In this document: positions 16,348 through 23,422 of the stretch, piece by piece
Numbering within the stretch: the first letter of the stretch is position 1
Layout of the letters: each line of letters begins with the position of its first letter
DNA from: LMUY01 sp964245495
GTDB taxonomy: Bacteria > Pseudomonadota > Alphaproteobacteria > Acetobacterales > Acetobacteraceae
DNA: 31,342 nt
Direction: 5' to 3'
NCBI GenBank assembly: GCA_964245495.1
Contig: CAXTNC010000011.1
Span: forward strand, 1 to 31,342
The notes under the pieces: generated by a model
Told to the model about the DNA's origin: nothing
What the model saw: the letters and a program-made list of their open reading frames with translations, nothing else
Databases searched by the model: none
Program-made: the position numbers and the translations under genes

Positions 16348-17208
16348 TCATCGCCCGGCGGCGGCAAGGACGCGGCGCGCTTTGCGCGCGACCGCTTCAT
16401 CGATCATCTGGCCATCGACAACGCCGACGCCTTTGGTGTTGGCAGCGAGGACCGCATGGGCGTGCTCGACAGCCTTGGGGGTCGGCGTCAGAGCCTTGTT
16501 GATGGTTCCAACCTGCCCGGGATGGATCGCCGCCTTGGCTGGGAAGCCGAAGGCAACGGCGCTGGCGACCTCGTGCGACAGGCCATCGGCGTCATGCACG
16601 TCGAAGAAGGGGGAGTCGATCGGCATCACGCCCGCCAGCGCACATGCCAGCACGATGCGGCTGCGCGCGTGGACGAGCGGTGGCCAAGCCGTTGCTGCGC
16701 CAAGGTCGGCAGCCATGTCGGCCGCCCCGAGCATCAACCCCAGCAAACGGGGCGTCGCTGCCGCGACGGCATCGACCGCGGCGAGGCCCCGGGCGCTTTC
16801 GATGATGCCGACGAGCCGGGTTGCCCGTCCCGCTGCCGTCAGCAAGCGGTCGAGGACGTGCAGGTGGCCCGCGCTCTCCGCCTTCGGCAGCACCAGGAAA
16901 TCGGGCGCAGCATCCGACCTCAGCAACGCATCGAGGTCGGCGATGCCCGCGTGAGTATCAAGGCCGTTGACGCGAAGGGCCACCTGGGTCGCTTTCGCCG
17001 CAGGCTCCGACAAGTAGCCCAGGGCGGTGGCCCGGGCCGATGCCTTGTCGTTTGGCGCCACGGCGTCCTCAAGGTCGATGATCAGTACATCGGCGCCGAT
17101 CTCGGCCGCCTTGGCGAAACGGTCAGGCCGGCTTCCAGGCGTGAACAGCCAACTCCGCGTCGGCTTCATGGTGTTCGCCACGGTCGTTTCCGATCCTGCT
17201 TGCGTCAT
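16348..17208 (-). CDS. CitE-like CoA-ester lyase (HpcH/HpaI family), candidate citramalyl-CoA lyase
   Basis: A 286-residue TIM-barrel lyase. The N-terminal phosphate/CoA-binding segment is SWLFTPGSRPDRFAKA (19-34), followed by DVLIIDLEDAVAP (40-52). Metal ligands are E137 in GIIESARGL and D164 in GAADMAADLG. The C-terminal GFPAKAAIHPGQV (221-233) is also conserved. It splits a beta-hydroxyacyl-CoA; (S)-citramalyl-CoA lyase (Ccl/RipC) would give acetyl-CoA and pyruvate, malyl-CoA lyase the alternative. The start is uncertain: ATG 17206-17208 was used, and ATG 17167-17169 directly before the conserved domain is possible. It is the first gene of the large cluster, divergent from the LysR gene. 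Confidence 0.86.
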   Translation of the reverse strand: MTQAGSETTVANTMKPTRSWLFTPGSRPDRFAKAAEIGADVLIIDLEDAVAPNDKASARATALGYLSEPAAKATQVALRVNGLDTHAGIADLDALLRSDAAPDFLVLPKAESAGHLHVLDRLLTAAGRATRLVGIIESARGLAAVDAVAAATPRLLGLMLGAADMAADLGAATAWPPLVHARSRIVLACALAGVMPIDSPFFDVHDADGLSHEVASAVAFGFPAKAAIHPGQVGTINKALTPTPKAVEHAHAVLAANTKGVGVVDGQMIDEAVARKARRVLAAAGR

Positions 17209-17243
17209 GCTCCAAAGGTGTTGCCGGCCGCCGGTTGTTGCCA

Positions 17244-17280
17244 ATTCATCGTGAAAGCGTCCGTGATATGTTTTATGAAT
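17244..17280. promoter_or_regulatory. candidate LysR operator between lyase and LysR genes
   Basis: ATTCAT (17244-17249) and ATGAAT (17275-17280) form an inverted repeat with a 25-base spacer in the short AT-richer gap between the divergent CitE-like and LysR genes. The spacing is wider than a single LysR site, and half the dyad overlaps the possible earlier LysR start at 17268. It may mark paired regulator-binding half-sites. The divergent promoters must lie in this roughly 77-base interval. Confidence 0.35.
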
Positions 17281-17285
17281 GGCGC

Positions 17286-18167
17286 ATGGAGCTGCGCCAC
17301 ATCCGCTATTTCTTGGCGATCGCCAAAGAAGGCAACTTCACCCGGGCCGCTGCCGGTCTCGGGATTGGCCAGCCGCCCCTCAGCTCGCAGATCAAGGACC
17401 TTGAGCAAGAGGTCGGCGCCTTGCTGTTCCGCCGCGTGGCGCACGGCGCCGAGCTGACCACCGCGGGCCAGGCATTCCTGGCCGTCGTCGGCGGCATGCC
17501 GGAGCTGGCCGAACGCGGCGTCAGGCATGCCCAGCGGGCGGCCCGCGGGGAGGTCGGGGTCCTGCGCGTCGGCTTCACCGCTTCCTCGGCGTTCAACGCT
17601 GTCGTGCCCGGCACTTTGCGGGCGTTCCGCCGCGCCTACCCCAGCGTCGAGCTGGTGCTGGAGGAGGCCAACACGACGCGGCTCACCGTAGGCCTTGATG
17701 ACGGCACGCTCGACATCGCCTTTCTCCGGCCGGAAGGCGCCGATGGCAGGGACCTTCAGTTGCGGCTCCTTTCCGAGGAGTCCATGCTGCTCGCGATGCC
17801 GACGGGCCATGCCATGGTCAGCGAGGGCAAGATTGACCTTGCCCGGTTGGCGGAGGACCCGTTCATCCTGTTTCCCAGGGTCAACGGTCCAATTCTTTAC
17901 GACACCATCGTCGACGCATGCCGCAAGGCTGGATTCAGGCCGCGCGTCGATCAGGTCGCGCCGCAGTTTTCCTCGATCATCAACCTCGTGGCTGCGGAGC
18001 TGGGGGTGTCAGTGGTGCCAGCCTCGATGAGCCAGCTTCATGTCGCCGGCATGGTCTTCCGTGAGATCAAGGGCCAGGCGCCGACAGCCCGGCTGGCGCT
18101 CGCCTGCCGCAAAGGCAACACCTCGACACTTGCGCGGAACTTCATGGCGGCAGCCCTCAGCGGCTGA
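17286..18167 (+). CDS. LysR-family regulator, probable activator of the divergent catabolic cluster
   Basis: A 293-residue LysR protein. The N-terminus MELRHIRYFLAIAKEGNFTR, then QPPLSSQIKDLEQEVG and LFRR, is the classic HTH of the BenM/CatR-like branch. The effector domain follows (LRVGFTASSAF from about residue 90; ELGVSVVPASMS near 245). The conserved start is ATG 17286; an upstream in-frame ATG at 17268 would add six residues. No strong ribosome-binding site is visible for either. It is divergent from the CitE-like gene, and in known itaconate clusters a LysR gene (RipR/ItcR) is also divergent. The ligand is likely a pathway acid or CoA ester (inference). Confidence 0.9.
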   Translation: MELRHIRYFLAIAKEGNFTRAAAGLGIGQPPLSSQIKDLEQEVGALLFRRVAHGAELTTAGQAFLAVVGGMPELAERGVRHAQRAARGEVGVLRVGFTASSAFNAVVPGTLRAFRRAYPSVELVLEEANTTRLTVGLDDGTLDIAFLRPEGADGRDLQLRLLSEESMLLAMPTGHAMVSEGKIDLARLAEDPFILFPRVNGPILYDTIVDACRKAGFRPRVDQVAPQFSSIINLVAAELGVSVVPASMSQLHVAGMVFREIKGQAPTARLALACRKGNTSTLARNFMAAALSG

Positions 18168-18382
18168 GAGTTCTCCGCCGCACCCAAGGCAGCCGGTCCC
18201 TGGAGGTCCGGAAAGCCCGGGCAGCGGAACGGTTCAATCCGCTCCACGCCTCCGCATCCGCCGTGATCTCGGTCCGCAAGCCCGCGCCTTCGTCAGGAGG
18301 CCGGCGATGACAGCGGACCTGCCGCGCCCTCCGCCAGGGCGGCCCGATCGGCAGGAAGCGGCCGATGGCGCCGCTGCACGAG

Positions 18383-18419
18383 GTTCCGCCCGGTGCCGAA
18401 AGCGGACACCGGGCGGAAC
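18383..18419. terminator. 13-bp perfect hairpin between convergent genes, probable bidirectional terminator
   Basis: GTTCCGCCCGGTG (18383-18395) pairs perfectly with CACCGGGCGGAAC (18407-18419) across an 11-base loop. It lies between the stop of the LysR gene (18167) and the stop of the convergent TetR gene (18435). There is no T-run on either side, so it is not a textbook intrinsic terminator. Position and stability still suggest transcription insulation. Confidence 0.5.
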
Positions 18420-18434
18420 TTGATGCGCCGGACC

Positions 18435-19040
18435 CTACGGCAAGTTCGCGTCCCGACGTCGCGCCGTCTTCCGGGCGCCCCTGAGCAGCAGCTCGATCAG
18501 GCGGATGGCGCGCTGCTTCCAATCTGCGCCCGGACGAATCGTCCCGACGCCCACGATGGCGCGCAACAAATCGAGCGGCGCGATGCCGAGCCGAAGACCT
18601 GCATCCTCGACGCGTTCGACAAGCATGTCGATCGGGGGGGAAAGCCTGGCCGGGGTGCCGCTGTACAGCGCTTCCGAACCGCCGATCAGCGTCTCGATCA
18701 CCTCCCCGAGGTCTTGCTTGGTTTCCAGGAAATCAACGAACAGGAGCAGCCATTCGCGCAAAGCCCTGACGGGCGGATGCGTTGCCGCAAGATCGGACGC
18801 TGCCGCGGCCAGCGTGCCGGTTTCCTGCTGGTAAACCGCTTCGATCAGCGCGTCGCGCGTCGGGAAGTGCCGGTAAAGCGTGCCGATCCCGACACCTGCG
18901 TCGCGCGCGATCTGCTCCAGGCTGGCGGCGGCGCCTCGATGGGCGAAGGCATGCTTCGCCGCCGCGACGAGCTTTGCCTTGTTGCGCGCGGCATCGGCCC
19001 TCGGCGGACGCGCTTCAACGGGATCAGCATCCTGCGGCAT
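18435..19040 (-). CDS. TetR-family repressor
   Basis: A 201-residue TetR protein. The DNA-binding domain lies at about residues 15-65, with KLVAAAKHAFAHRG, then SLEQIARDAGVGIGTLYRHF and PTRDALIEAVY. The C-terminal ligand domain is helical and not diagnostic. The open frame extends to 19130 but would run through the operator palindromes, so ATG 19038-19040 with AGG upstream is preferred. It is divergent from the SnoaL-like gene at 19163, with two palindromic operators between them. It most likely represses itself and that gene. Confidence 0.9.
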   Translation of the reverse strand: MPQDADPVEARPPRADAARNKAKLVAAAKHAFAHRGAAASLEQIARDAGVGIGTLYRHFPTRDALIEAVYQQETGTLAAAASDLAATHPPVRALREWLLLFVDFLETKQDLGEVIETLIGGSEALYSGTPARLSPPIDMLVERVEDAGLRLGIAPLDLLRAIVGVGTIRPGADWKQRAIRLIELLLRGARKTARRRDANLP

Positions 19041-19060
19041 GGCACCTGGCCCTTGATAAG

Positions 19061-19102
19061 CGGAGGCTACCTCCGTATAAAGCTTTACGGAGGCTGCCTC
19101 CG
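19061..19102. promoter_or_regulatory. Two tandem TetR operators, CGGAGG-N3-CCTCCG
   Basis: CGGAGGCTACCTCCG (19061-19075) and CGGAGGCTGCCTCCG (19088-19102) are perfect palindromes with a 3-base centre, centres 27 bases apart. They flank the self-complementary TAAAGCTTTA. They lie between the divergent TetR (start 19040) and SnoaL-like (start 19163) genes, where a repressor would block both promoters. Confidence 0.8.
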
Positions 19103-19162
19103 CTTTTAGCGGGTGCAGTTCCGCCCGCAACCCTGACGCTGATTTCCGAGGCAGGAGAGTTC

Positions 19163-19702
19163 ATGACCGCATTCAGCAGAACAGCAGACCAGCTTGCCCA
19201 TGTCCGGAGCGCCGGGCTGGAGGAGAAGGTGAACTACCTTCTCGACTACGTTGCCATCACCGACCTGGTGCAGCGTTACGGGCAAGGCACTGACACCCAC
19301 GATTTCGAACTGCTCAGGACCTGCTATGGCGAATACATCGAGGTCGACCACAGCCCGACGATCGGCATGGGCCGCATGCGCGTTTCGGCCGACAAATGGT
19401 GCCAGCTCGCGGCGAAGTTCCACGGCCAGCTCGACGGCGACGAGCACATCATGAATCCTCAGGGCATCGTGATCAACGGCGACACGGCTTCGTGCCACGT
19501 GCTCATGCACGCAAGCCACTTCTACCGCAGCGCGAGCGGGTCCCCCTATCAAACGCTCGTCGGAACGTATGACCTGGCGTTCGCCAGAGCGGAAGATGGC
19601 TGGAAAATCACCGAATCCGTCCAGGGCCTGAGCTGGACGGAGGGAAACTGGCAATTCCACAACGACATCAAGGACTCGTTGGGGAATCCAGACCTCAGCT
19701 AA
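19163..19702 (+). CDS. SnoaL-like/nuclear transport factor 2-fold protein
   Basis: A 179-residue protein of the SnoaL_4/ring-hydroxylating-dioxygenase beta-subunit-like group. Early residues VAITDLVQRYGQGTDTHDFELL (about 31-52) are typical, followed by a middle segment with HIMNPQGIVINGDTASCHVL and a C-terminal WKITESVQGLSWTEGN. Such proteins bind or isomerise small hydrophobic substrates; many are uncharacterised. AGGAG five bases before ATG 19163 supports the start. It is controlled by the divergent TetR gene through the twin operators. No partner oxygenase alpha subunit is nearby, so a dioxygenase role is unlikely. Confidence 0.85.
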   Translation: MTAFSRTADQLAHVRSAGLEEKVNYLLDYVAITDLVQRYGQGTDTHDFELLRTCYGEYIEVDHSPTIGMGRMRVSADKWCQLAAKFHGQLDGDEHIMNPQGIVINGDTASCHVLMHASHFYRSASGSPYQTLVGTYDLAFARAEDGWKITESVQGLSWTEGNWQFHNDIKDSLGNPDLS

Positions 19703-20290
19703 GTTGCAGCCGCACACGCGCAACCCGGACGGGAGGACTGGACGGCAGCGTGCGGGCCGCGCCCGCCCGCGGGCCGGCCGGGGGGTGCGCCCATGCCGGC
19801 CGGTCCCCCCGGCCGCACACCGCCGGCCAACCCCGCNNNNNNNNNNCCCACCCCGGCGGGGCGTCGGGGCCGCCTGGGGGGGGGCCGCCCCCGCACGCCC
19901 CCCGTCCGGTTCTTCCGCCCTTGCCGGCCTGTCCCGCATGCCGCTCAGCGCCGACAAAGCCAGCCCGGTCAGCGCTGAGACCTGCTGCCGGGAGGGCAAG
20001 CGCCCGGCGCCGTCGGGCACGGCCGGGCGAGGCGCCGGGCCACCTCGCACGTTTTGGCCTTGGGTCCGCTCACCGCGGCTAGGCCCGCCCGGGTGCGCTC
20101 GGCAATCAGCCCGCGCTTGAACTTGGCGGAGGCCGTGAAAATGCCGGCAAGCCCGCGCAGCCAGAACCCATGATCGTTGCAAGCAGACTCGAAAGGTGAC
20201 ACCAGCTGGCATTCCGCTTCGAACGATCGGGCCGCCAGGAGCGACGGCCCGCGCAGGCGCCAGGCCGTGCTCAGCCCACAGCAAGGGATT
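19703..20290. other. Gene-poor, extremely GC-rich stretch with an assembly gap
   Basis: Ten N at 19837-19846 mark a scaffold join. The flanks are runs of G and C with several short homopolymers. No intact gene is visible. On the minus strand a resolvase remnant sits at about 20050-20151. The true length and content around the N run are unknown, so a missing gene cannot be excluded. Confidence 0.7.
20050..20151 (-). pseudogene. Remnant of a serine recombinase (resolvase/invertase)
   Basis: The minus-strand frame here reads GIFTASAKFKRGLIAERTRAG, then LAAV. This closely resembles the segment IFGALAEFERxLIRERTxAGLAAA that precedes the DNA-binding end of Pin/Tn3-type serine recombinases. The upstream catalytic domain and the downstream ARGRxGGRP and HTH are absent or out of frame. 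It is therefore a fragment of an old mobile-element gene. The motif match is from memory of the family. Confidence 0.5.
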
Positions 20291-20713
20291 TCATGATCCC
20301 CCTTTGATGGTGCGCAGAACGGCGATCGGGTTCCAGCAGTCCTTGTAGTGCACGATGTTTCCGTCACGCGTCCGGATCACCGAGACGTAGCGCTGGTCGT
20401 AGGGTTCACCCGTGGTCACCCCTTGGCCAAACCCCGCAAACTCGACGATGACGATCTCGGGATCGCTTGTCCCATGAGCGACAACCTGGGACATGGCGTC
20501 GAGCTTGATGAGTTTCGTGGCCATCTGGAAATGGGCCGCGATGGCGTCCCGACCTTCAAGAAGCGGCTTGAAGCCCGGCGGGGCAAAAGGCAGCTCCAAC
20601 ACGCCATCGGCCGCGAACGTCTCAGGGAACGTCGTGGCATCGGGCTTGAGGCGCTCGCCCAGCACCTGGCGCAACATGGCCGGGAAGCTTTCGTTGGCAC
20701 CAGCATCAGGCAT
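20291..20713 (-). CDS. SnoaL-like (NTF2-fold) ketosteroid-isomerase-type protein
   Basis: A 140-residue SnoaL-type protein. Typical features are DGVLELPFAPPGF, EGRDAIAAHFQ, a central EIVIVEFAGFGQGV and a C-terminal RYVSVIRTRDGNIVHYKDCWNP. GGAG seven bases before ATG 20711-20713 is better spaced than for the ATG six bases upstream at 20719, so the shorter start was used. It is divergent from a decayed MerR gene, with a palindromic MerR-type operator between them. The substrate is unknown. It was probably MerR-controlled before the regulator decayed. Confidence 0.85.
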   Translation of the reverse strand: MPDAGANESFPAMLRQVLGERLKPDATTFPETFAADGVLELPFAPPGFKPLLEGRDAIAAHFQMATKLIKLDAMSQVVAHGTSDPEIVIVEFAGFGQGVTTGEPYDQRYVSVIRTRDGNIVHYKDCWNPIAVLRTIKGGS

Positions 20714-20814
20714 GTTCATTCTCCATCACGTGCGGCGCGAGACGGGCGCCATGGTGGGAGTGGCCGGCCAGCGGCCTAAGCGGGGATCGCTCCCAGCTGC
20801 GCCAGGCAGCTGTG

Positions 20815-20833
20815 GACCGTGGTCCACGGTCAA
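20815..20833 (-). promoter_or_regulatory. MerR-type operator with TTGACC -35 box
   Basis: GACCGTGGTCCACGGTC (20815-20831) is a perfect 17-base palindrome. Read on the minus strand, TTGACC (20833-20828) begins the dyad, as in SoxR/MerR-family promoters where the operator fills a long -35/-10 spacer. It faces the SnoaL-like gene at 20713. I see no good -10 box at 19 bases. Confidence 0.6.
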
Positions 20834-20848
20834 GCGCAAGAGTGCGTG

Positions 20849-21327
20849 ATGATTTACCGCCTTCGCGCGCGAGAGCGGCCTGTCCGTCGATACGGTGCGG
20901 TTCTACGTGCGCCGCGGGCTGCTGCACCCGGAAGCTGGCCAAAAGGGCGGGTCGCGTCGTTCAGATGTTCTCGACGGCGGACCTGGAACAAGCGCGGACC
21001 ATCCGCATCGGGCAGGCGCTGGGACCGTCTCTCGAAGAGGTCAGTTCGCTCATCGAGAAGAAAGCCCTCGACAAGAACTTCGGGCTGCTTGCCTTTCTGG
21101 CCGATCAGCGTGGCCGGCTGGCACGCAAAGCCGCCGAGTTGCAGAAGCTCGTCTTGTTTCCCGACGCCGTGCTGCCATGGGAGGACATCATCGAGGGGCT
21201 GGAAAACGCGCCGGGGGCATTCATCGGCCTCCTGGCTGGGAGGAACTTCGGCAAGGCCATCGTGCGCATCGCTGAGTTGCCGGCCAACGCAGGGTCGGCG
21301 TCACCGGCCCGTCCGGGTGCCGGATGA
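20849..21327 (+). pseudogene. MerR-family regulator with two frameshifts
   Basis: Three frames together give a MerR protein. A start ATG at 20849 is in one frame. The HTH (FARESGLSVDTVRFYVRRGL, then LHPEAGQKGGSRR, 20862-20960) is in a second. The rest (QMFSTADLEQARTIRIGQAL, then SLEEVSSLIEKKA, from 20962) is in a third. The HTH frame has TGA at 20850-20852 and no start codon. One frameshift lies near 20852 and the other at 20961, inside the usual RRY-x-MF join. The C-terminal part has an unusual tail (GAFIGLLAGRNFGKAIVRIA). Either the gene is dead or the assembly has two indels. Confidence 0.7.
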
Positions 21328-21549
21328 TTTTCCCAGGTCCCTCGTTTTCCGTTCGTATGCTGGTCGGCTGCATGGCGTCCCGTCGGACAGCGACCGCCAA
21401 GGCACGGCGTCGATGACCGCCGCTTGCATGAGGACAGGGCGAGCGACGCCCGCGCCGAGCGGCCCGGCCTCGCCTGCCTGGAGCCGGGTTCGTCGGTGGC
21501 GGGGCCTTGTGCGCCACCTTGTCTCACGGCCGGCCTGCAAGGACCGCGG

Positions 21550-22305
21550 TCACCACATCGCTTCGTTCAGGGACCTGAACGCGGCGTCGAACCTTCCTGC
21601 CTCGACGGCGGACCGAAGCGGTTCGCACCGCTCAACCACCACCTCCGCAACCGACGGGTTGTCCCTCAGGATTTGCATGACCTCGGCGATGAACTCGGCT
21701 TGCGGCATGGCCCGGGGGTCGATCCCGTGGCCTGGCCCCAAGTTCGTTTGCACGTAAGGCGGAATCAGCTCGATGACGTCGATCGACGACCCTCTGAGCT
21801 GATGCCGCAGCGACAGCGTGTAGGAATGCATCGCCGCTTTCGTCGCGCTGTACGTCGGAACTCCAGACCCGGGCACGAAGGCCAGCCCGGAGGTGACGTT
21901 CATCACGGCCGATCGTGGCTGGCGCTCAAGGAGCGGCAGCAATGCAGCCGTGACACGGAGGGGACCGAGCAGGTTGGTCGTCACCATGCCTTCCATCGCG
22001 GCCAAGCCACCGAACTGGCGCCGGAGACCTTCCGGTTGCTGGATTCCCGCGTTGTTGATGAGGACGTTGAGGGCCGGGAACTCAGCGGCCATCTTCCGCC
22101 CGAATTGCTGAACTCCATCGGCATCGTTCACGTCGAGGGAAACCGCCCGCATCCCGGGATTGGCGGCCGTCGCTTGTTCCAGCGCCGACTTTCGCCGTCC
22201 GGCGATGATGACCTGATTGCCCAGCCGGTGAAACGCCTCGGCCAGGCCGCGGCCGATGCCAGATCCGCCGCCGGTGATCAGGATCGTGTTGTCGGTGATT
22301 TGCAT
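21550..22305 (-). CDS. Short-chain dehydrogenase/reductase (DltE-like SDR)
   Basis: A 251-residue classical SDR. It shows TILITGGGSGIGRGLAEAF (7-25, TGxxxGIG), NVLINNAGIQ (NNAG, about 79-88), catalytic Ser in MNVTSGLAF and the YSATK motif (YxxxK, about 152-156). NAD(P)-dependent oxidoreduction of an alcohol or ketone is expected. AGGAGC before ATG 22303-22305 supports the start. It is 34 bases after the alpha/beta-hydrolase gene, so the two form an operon probably controlled by the TetR at 23423. The substrate is not predictable. Confidence 0.92.
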   Translation of the reverse strand: MQITDNTILITGGGSGIGRGLAEAFHRLGNQVIIAGRRKSALEQATAANPGMRAVSLDVNDADGVQQFGRKMAAEFPALNVLINNAGIQQPEGLRRQFGGLAAMEGMVTTNLLGPLRVTAALLPLLERQPRSAVMNVTSGLAFVPGSGVPTYSATKAAMHSYTLSLRHQLRGSSIDVIELIPPYVQTNLGPGHGIDPRAMPQAEFIAEVMQILRDNPSVAEVVVERCEPLRSAVEAGRFDAAFRSLNEAMW

Positions 22306-22339
22306 GATCGTGCTCCTGGTGTTTCGCGTCCGGCAGCGG

Positions 22340-23308
22340 TCAGTCTGCGCCGGCCGTGAGCCGCCCGGAGAGGAACAGCCCGATGGCGTCCAGCGCCTCG
22401 GCTGCCGCGTTCAGTTGGCCGACGCTGCCCACGAACCCGTGCGGCATGCCTTCCCACACATCCGCCCTGGCATCGACGCCCGCCACGACGGCGCGTTCGA
22501 CGTAGCGCAGGGCATCGTCCAGCAGCACCTCGCTGTCCCCCACGTGCGCCCGGACCGGTGGCAGGCCGGCCAACTCTCCGTGGAGCGGCGAGGCCATGGG
22601 GTTCGCAGGATCGCTGTCGCCAAGGTAGCCGCGGACCAGCCCGGCAGCCTGGGAGCGAACGAAATACGGATCGGCCCCCGCCCGGGTCTCCCAGCTTGGC
22701 CCGGTCAGCGCCAGGTCGGTCACTGGGGACAAAACGACTGCTCCCACGGGGCGCGCTGAACCTGCGGCAGCTTGTGCTGCGGCGGTCGCCAGCTGCACCA
22801 GCGCCAGGTTGCCACCTGCCGAGTCCCCGGCAAGGGCGATGCGGCGCGCTCCCTGCTCCAGCAGGCCGCAGTAGCAGGCCTGGACGCCGTGGACCGCGGC
22901 GGGAAAAGGATGCTCGGGCGCGAGCCGATAGTCCGGGACGAACGCCTCGGCCCCGGCCCGTTGGGCGATGTGCCCCACGAGGTGCCGGAACGCCGCAGCC
23001 GAACCCGAGTTGAACCAGCCCCCGTGCAGGTGGAGCATTGCCTCGCCCGGCCGCGCGTCGGCTGGGCGGCACCACCAGCCGGCTATCCCGCCGATCGTGT
23101 CGGACCGATGTGTGACGCCTGCAGCTGGGGCAACCCGGCGCATGATCATGTCATACGGTTCGCGCGCGCCGGTTCCTTGCAGCTTGGCTTTGTTCGGCTC
23201 GATCATGGCCCGCATCGCGGCCATGACACCCTGGTCCTCAGGTGTGGAGGGGTGGTTCACCGACCACGGATGAGCGACGGCCACCATCGGCTGGAAGGCG
23301 TTCTGCAC
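22340..23308 (-). CDS. Alpha/beta hydrolase, hormone-sensitive-lipase-like esterase
   Basis: A 322-residue esterase of the HSL family. The oxyanion motif is LHLHGGWFNSGS (HGGW), the nucleophile elbow is LAGDSAGGNLAL (GDSAGG), the Asp lies in HVGDSEVLLDDA and the His in WEGMPHGFVGS. The longest frame begins with GTG 23306-23308; ATG 23285-23287 before MVAVAHPWSVNHPSTPEDQ is the other candidate. It hydrolyses carboxyl esters of small or hydrophobic acids. It is co-transcribed with the SDR gene and divergent from a TetR gene with a palindromic operator, suggesting ester/ketone-inducible detoxification or catabolism. Confidence 0.9.
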   Translation of the reverse strand: MQNAFQPMVAVAHPWSVNHPSTPEDQGVMAAMRAMIEPNKAKLQGTGAREPYDMIMRRVAPAAGVTHRSDTIGGIAGWWCRPADARPGEAMLHLHGGWFNSGSAAAFRHLVGHIAQRAGAEAFVPDYRLAPEHPFPAAVHGVQACYCGLLEQGARRIALAGDSAGGNLALVQLATAAAQAAAGSARPVGAVVLSPVTDLALTGPSWETRAGADPYFVRSQAAGLVRGYLGDSDPANPMASPLHGELAGLPPVRAHVGDSEVLLDDALRYVERAVVAGVDARADVWEGMPHGFVGSVGQLNAAAEALDAIGLFLSGRLTAGAD

Positions 23309-23352
23309 GGGATGATTCCATTCAGGCTGGGGTAAGTCGGACGTTTCTTAGA

Positions 23353-23367
23353 TTTACGATACGTAAA
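23353..23367. promoter_or_regulatory. TetR operator TTTACG-N3-CGTAAA
   Basis: TTTACGATACGTAAA is a perfect palindrome with a 3-base centre in the 114-base gap between the esterase gene and the divergent TetR gene. A further TTTACG half-site occurs near 23394. It is the likely operator for the TetR at 23423. Confidence 0.75.
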
Positions 23368-23422
23368 GGAAAACAATCCATCCGTCAGTTCCCTTTACGC
23401 TGCGTTCAGGTAAGATGGCCCG

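Noticed and set aside
19703..19836. Repeat-rich or CRISPR-like DNA in the GC-extreme stretch
   Set aside because: Only homopolymer-like G/C runs; no regularly spaced repeats.
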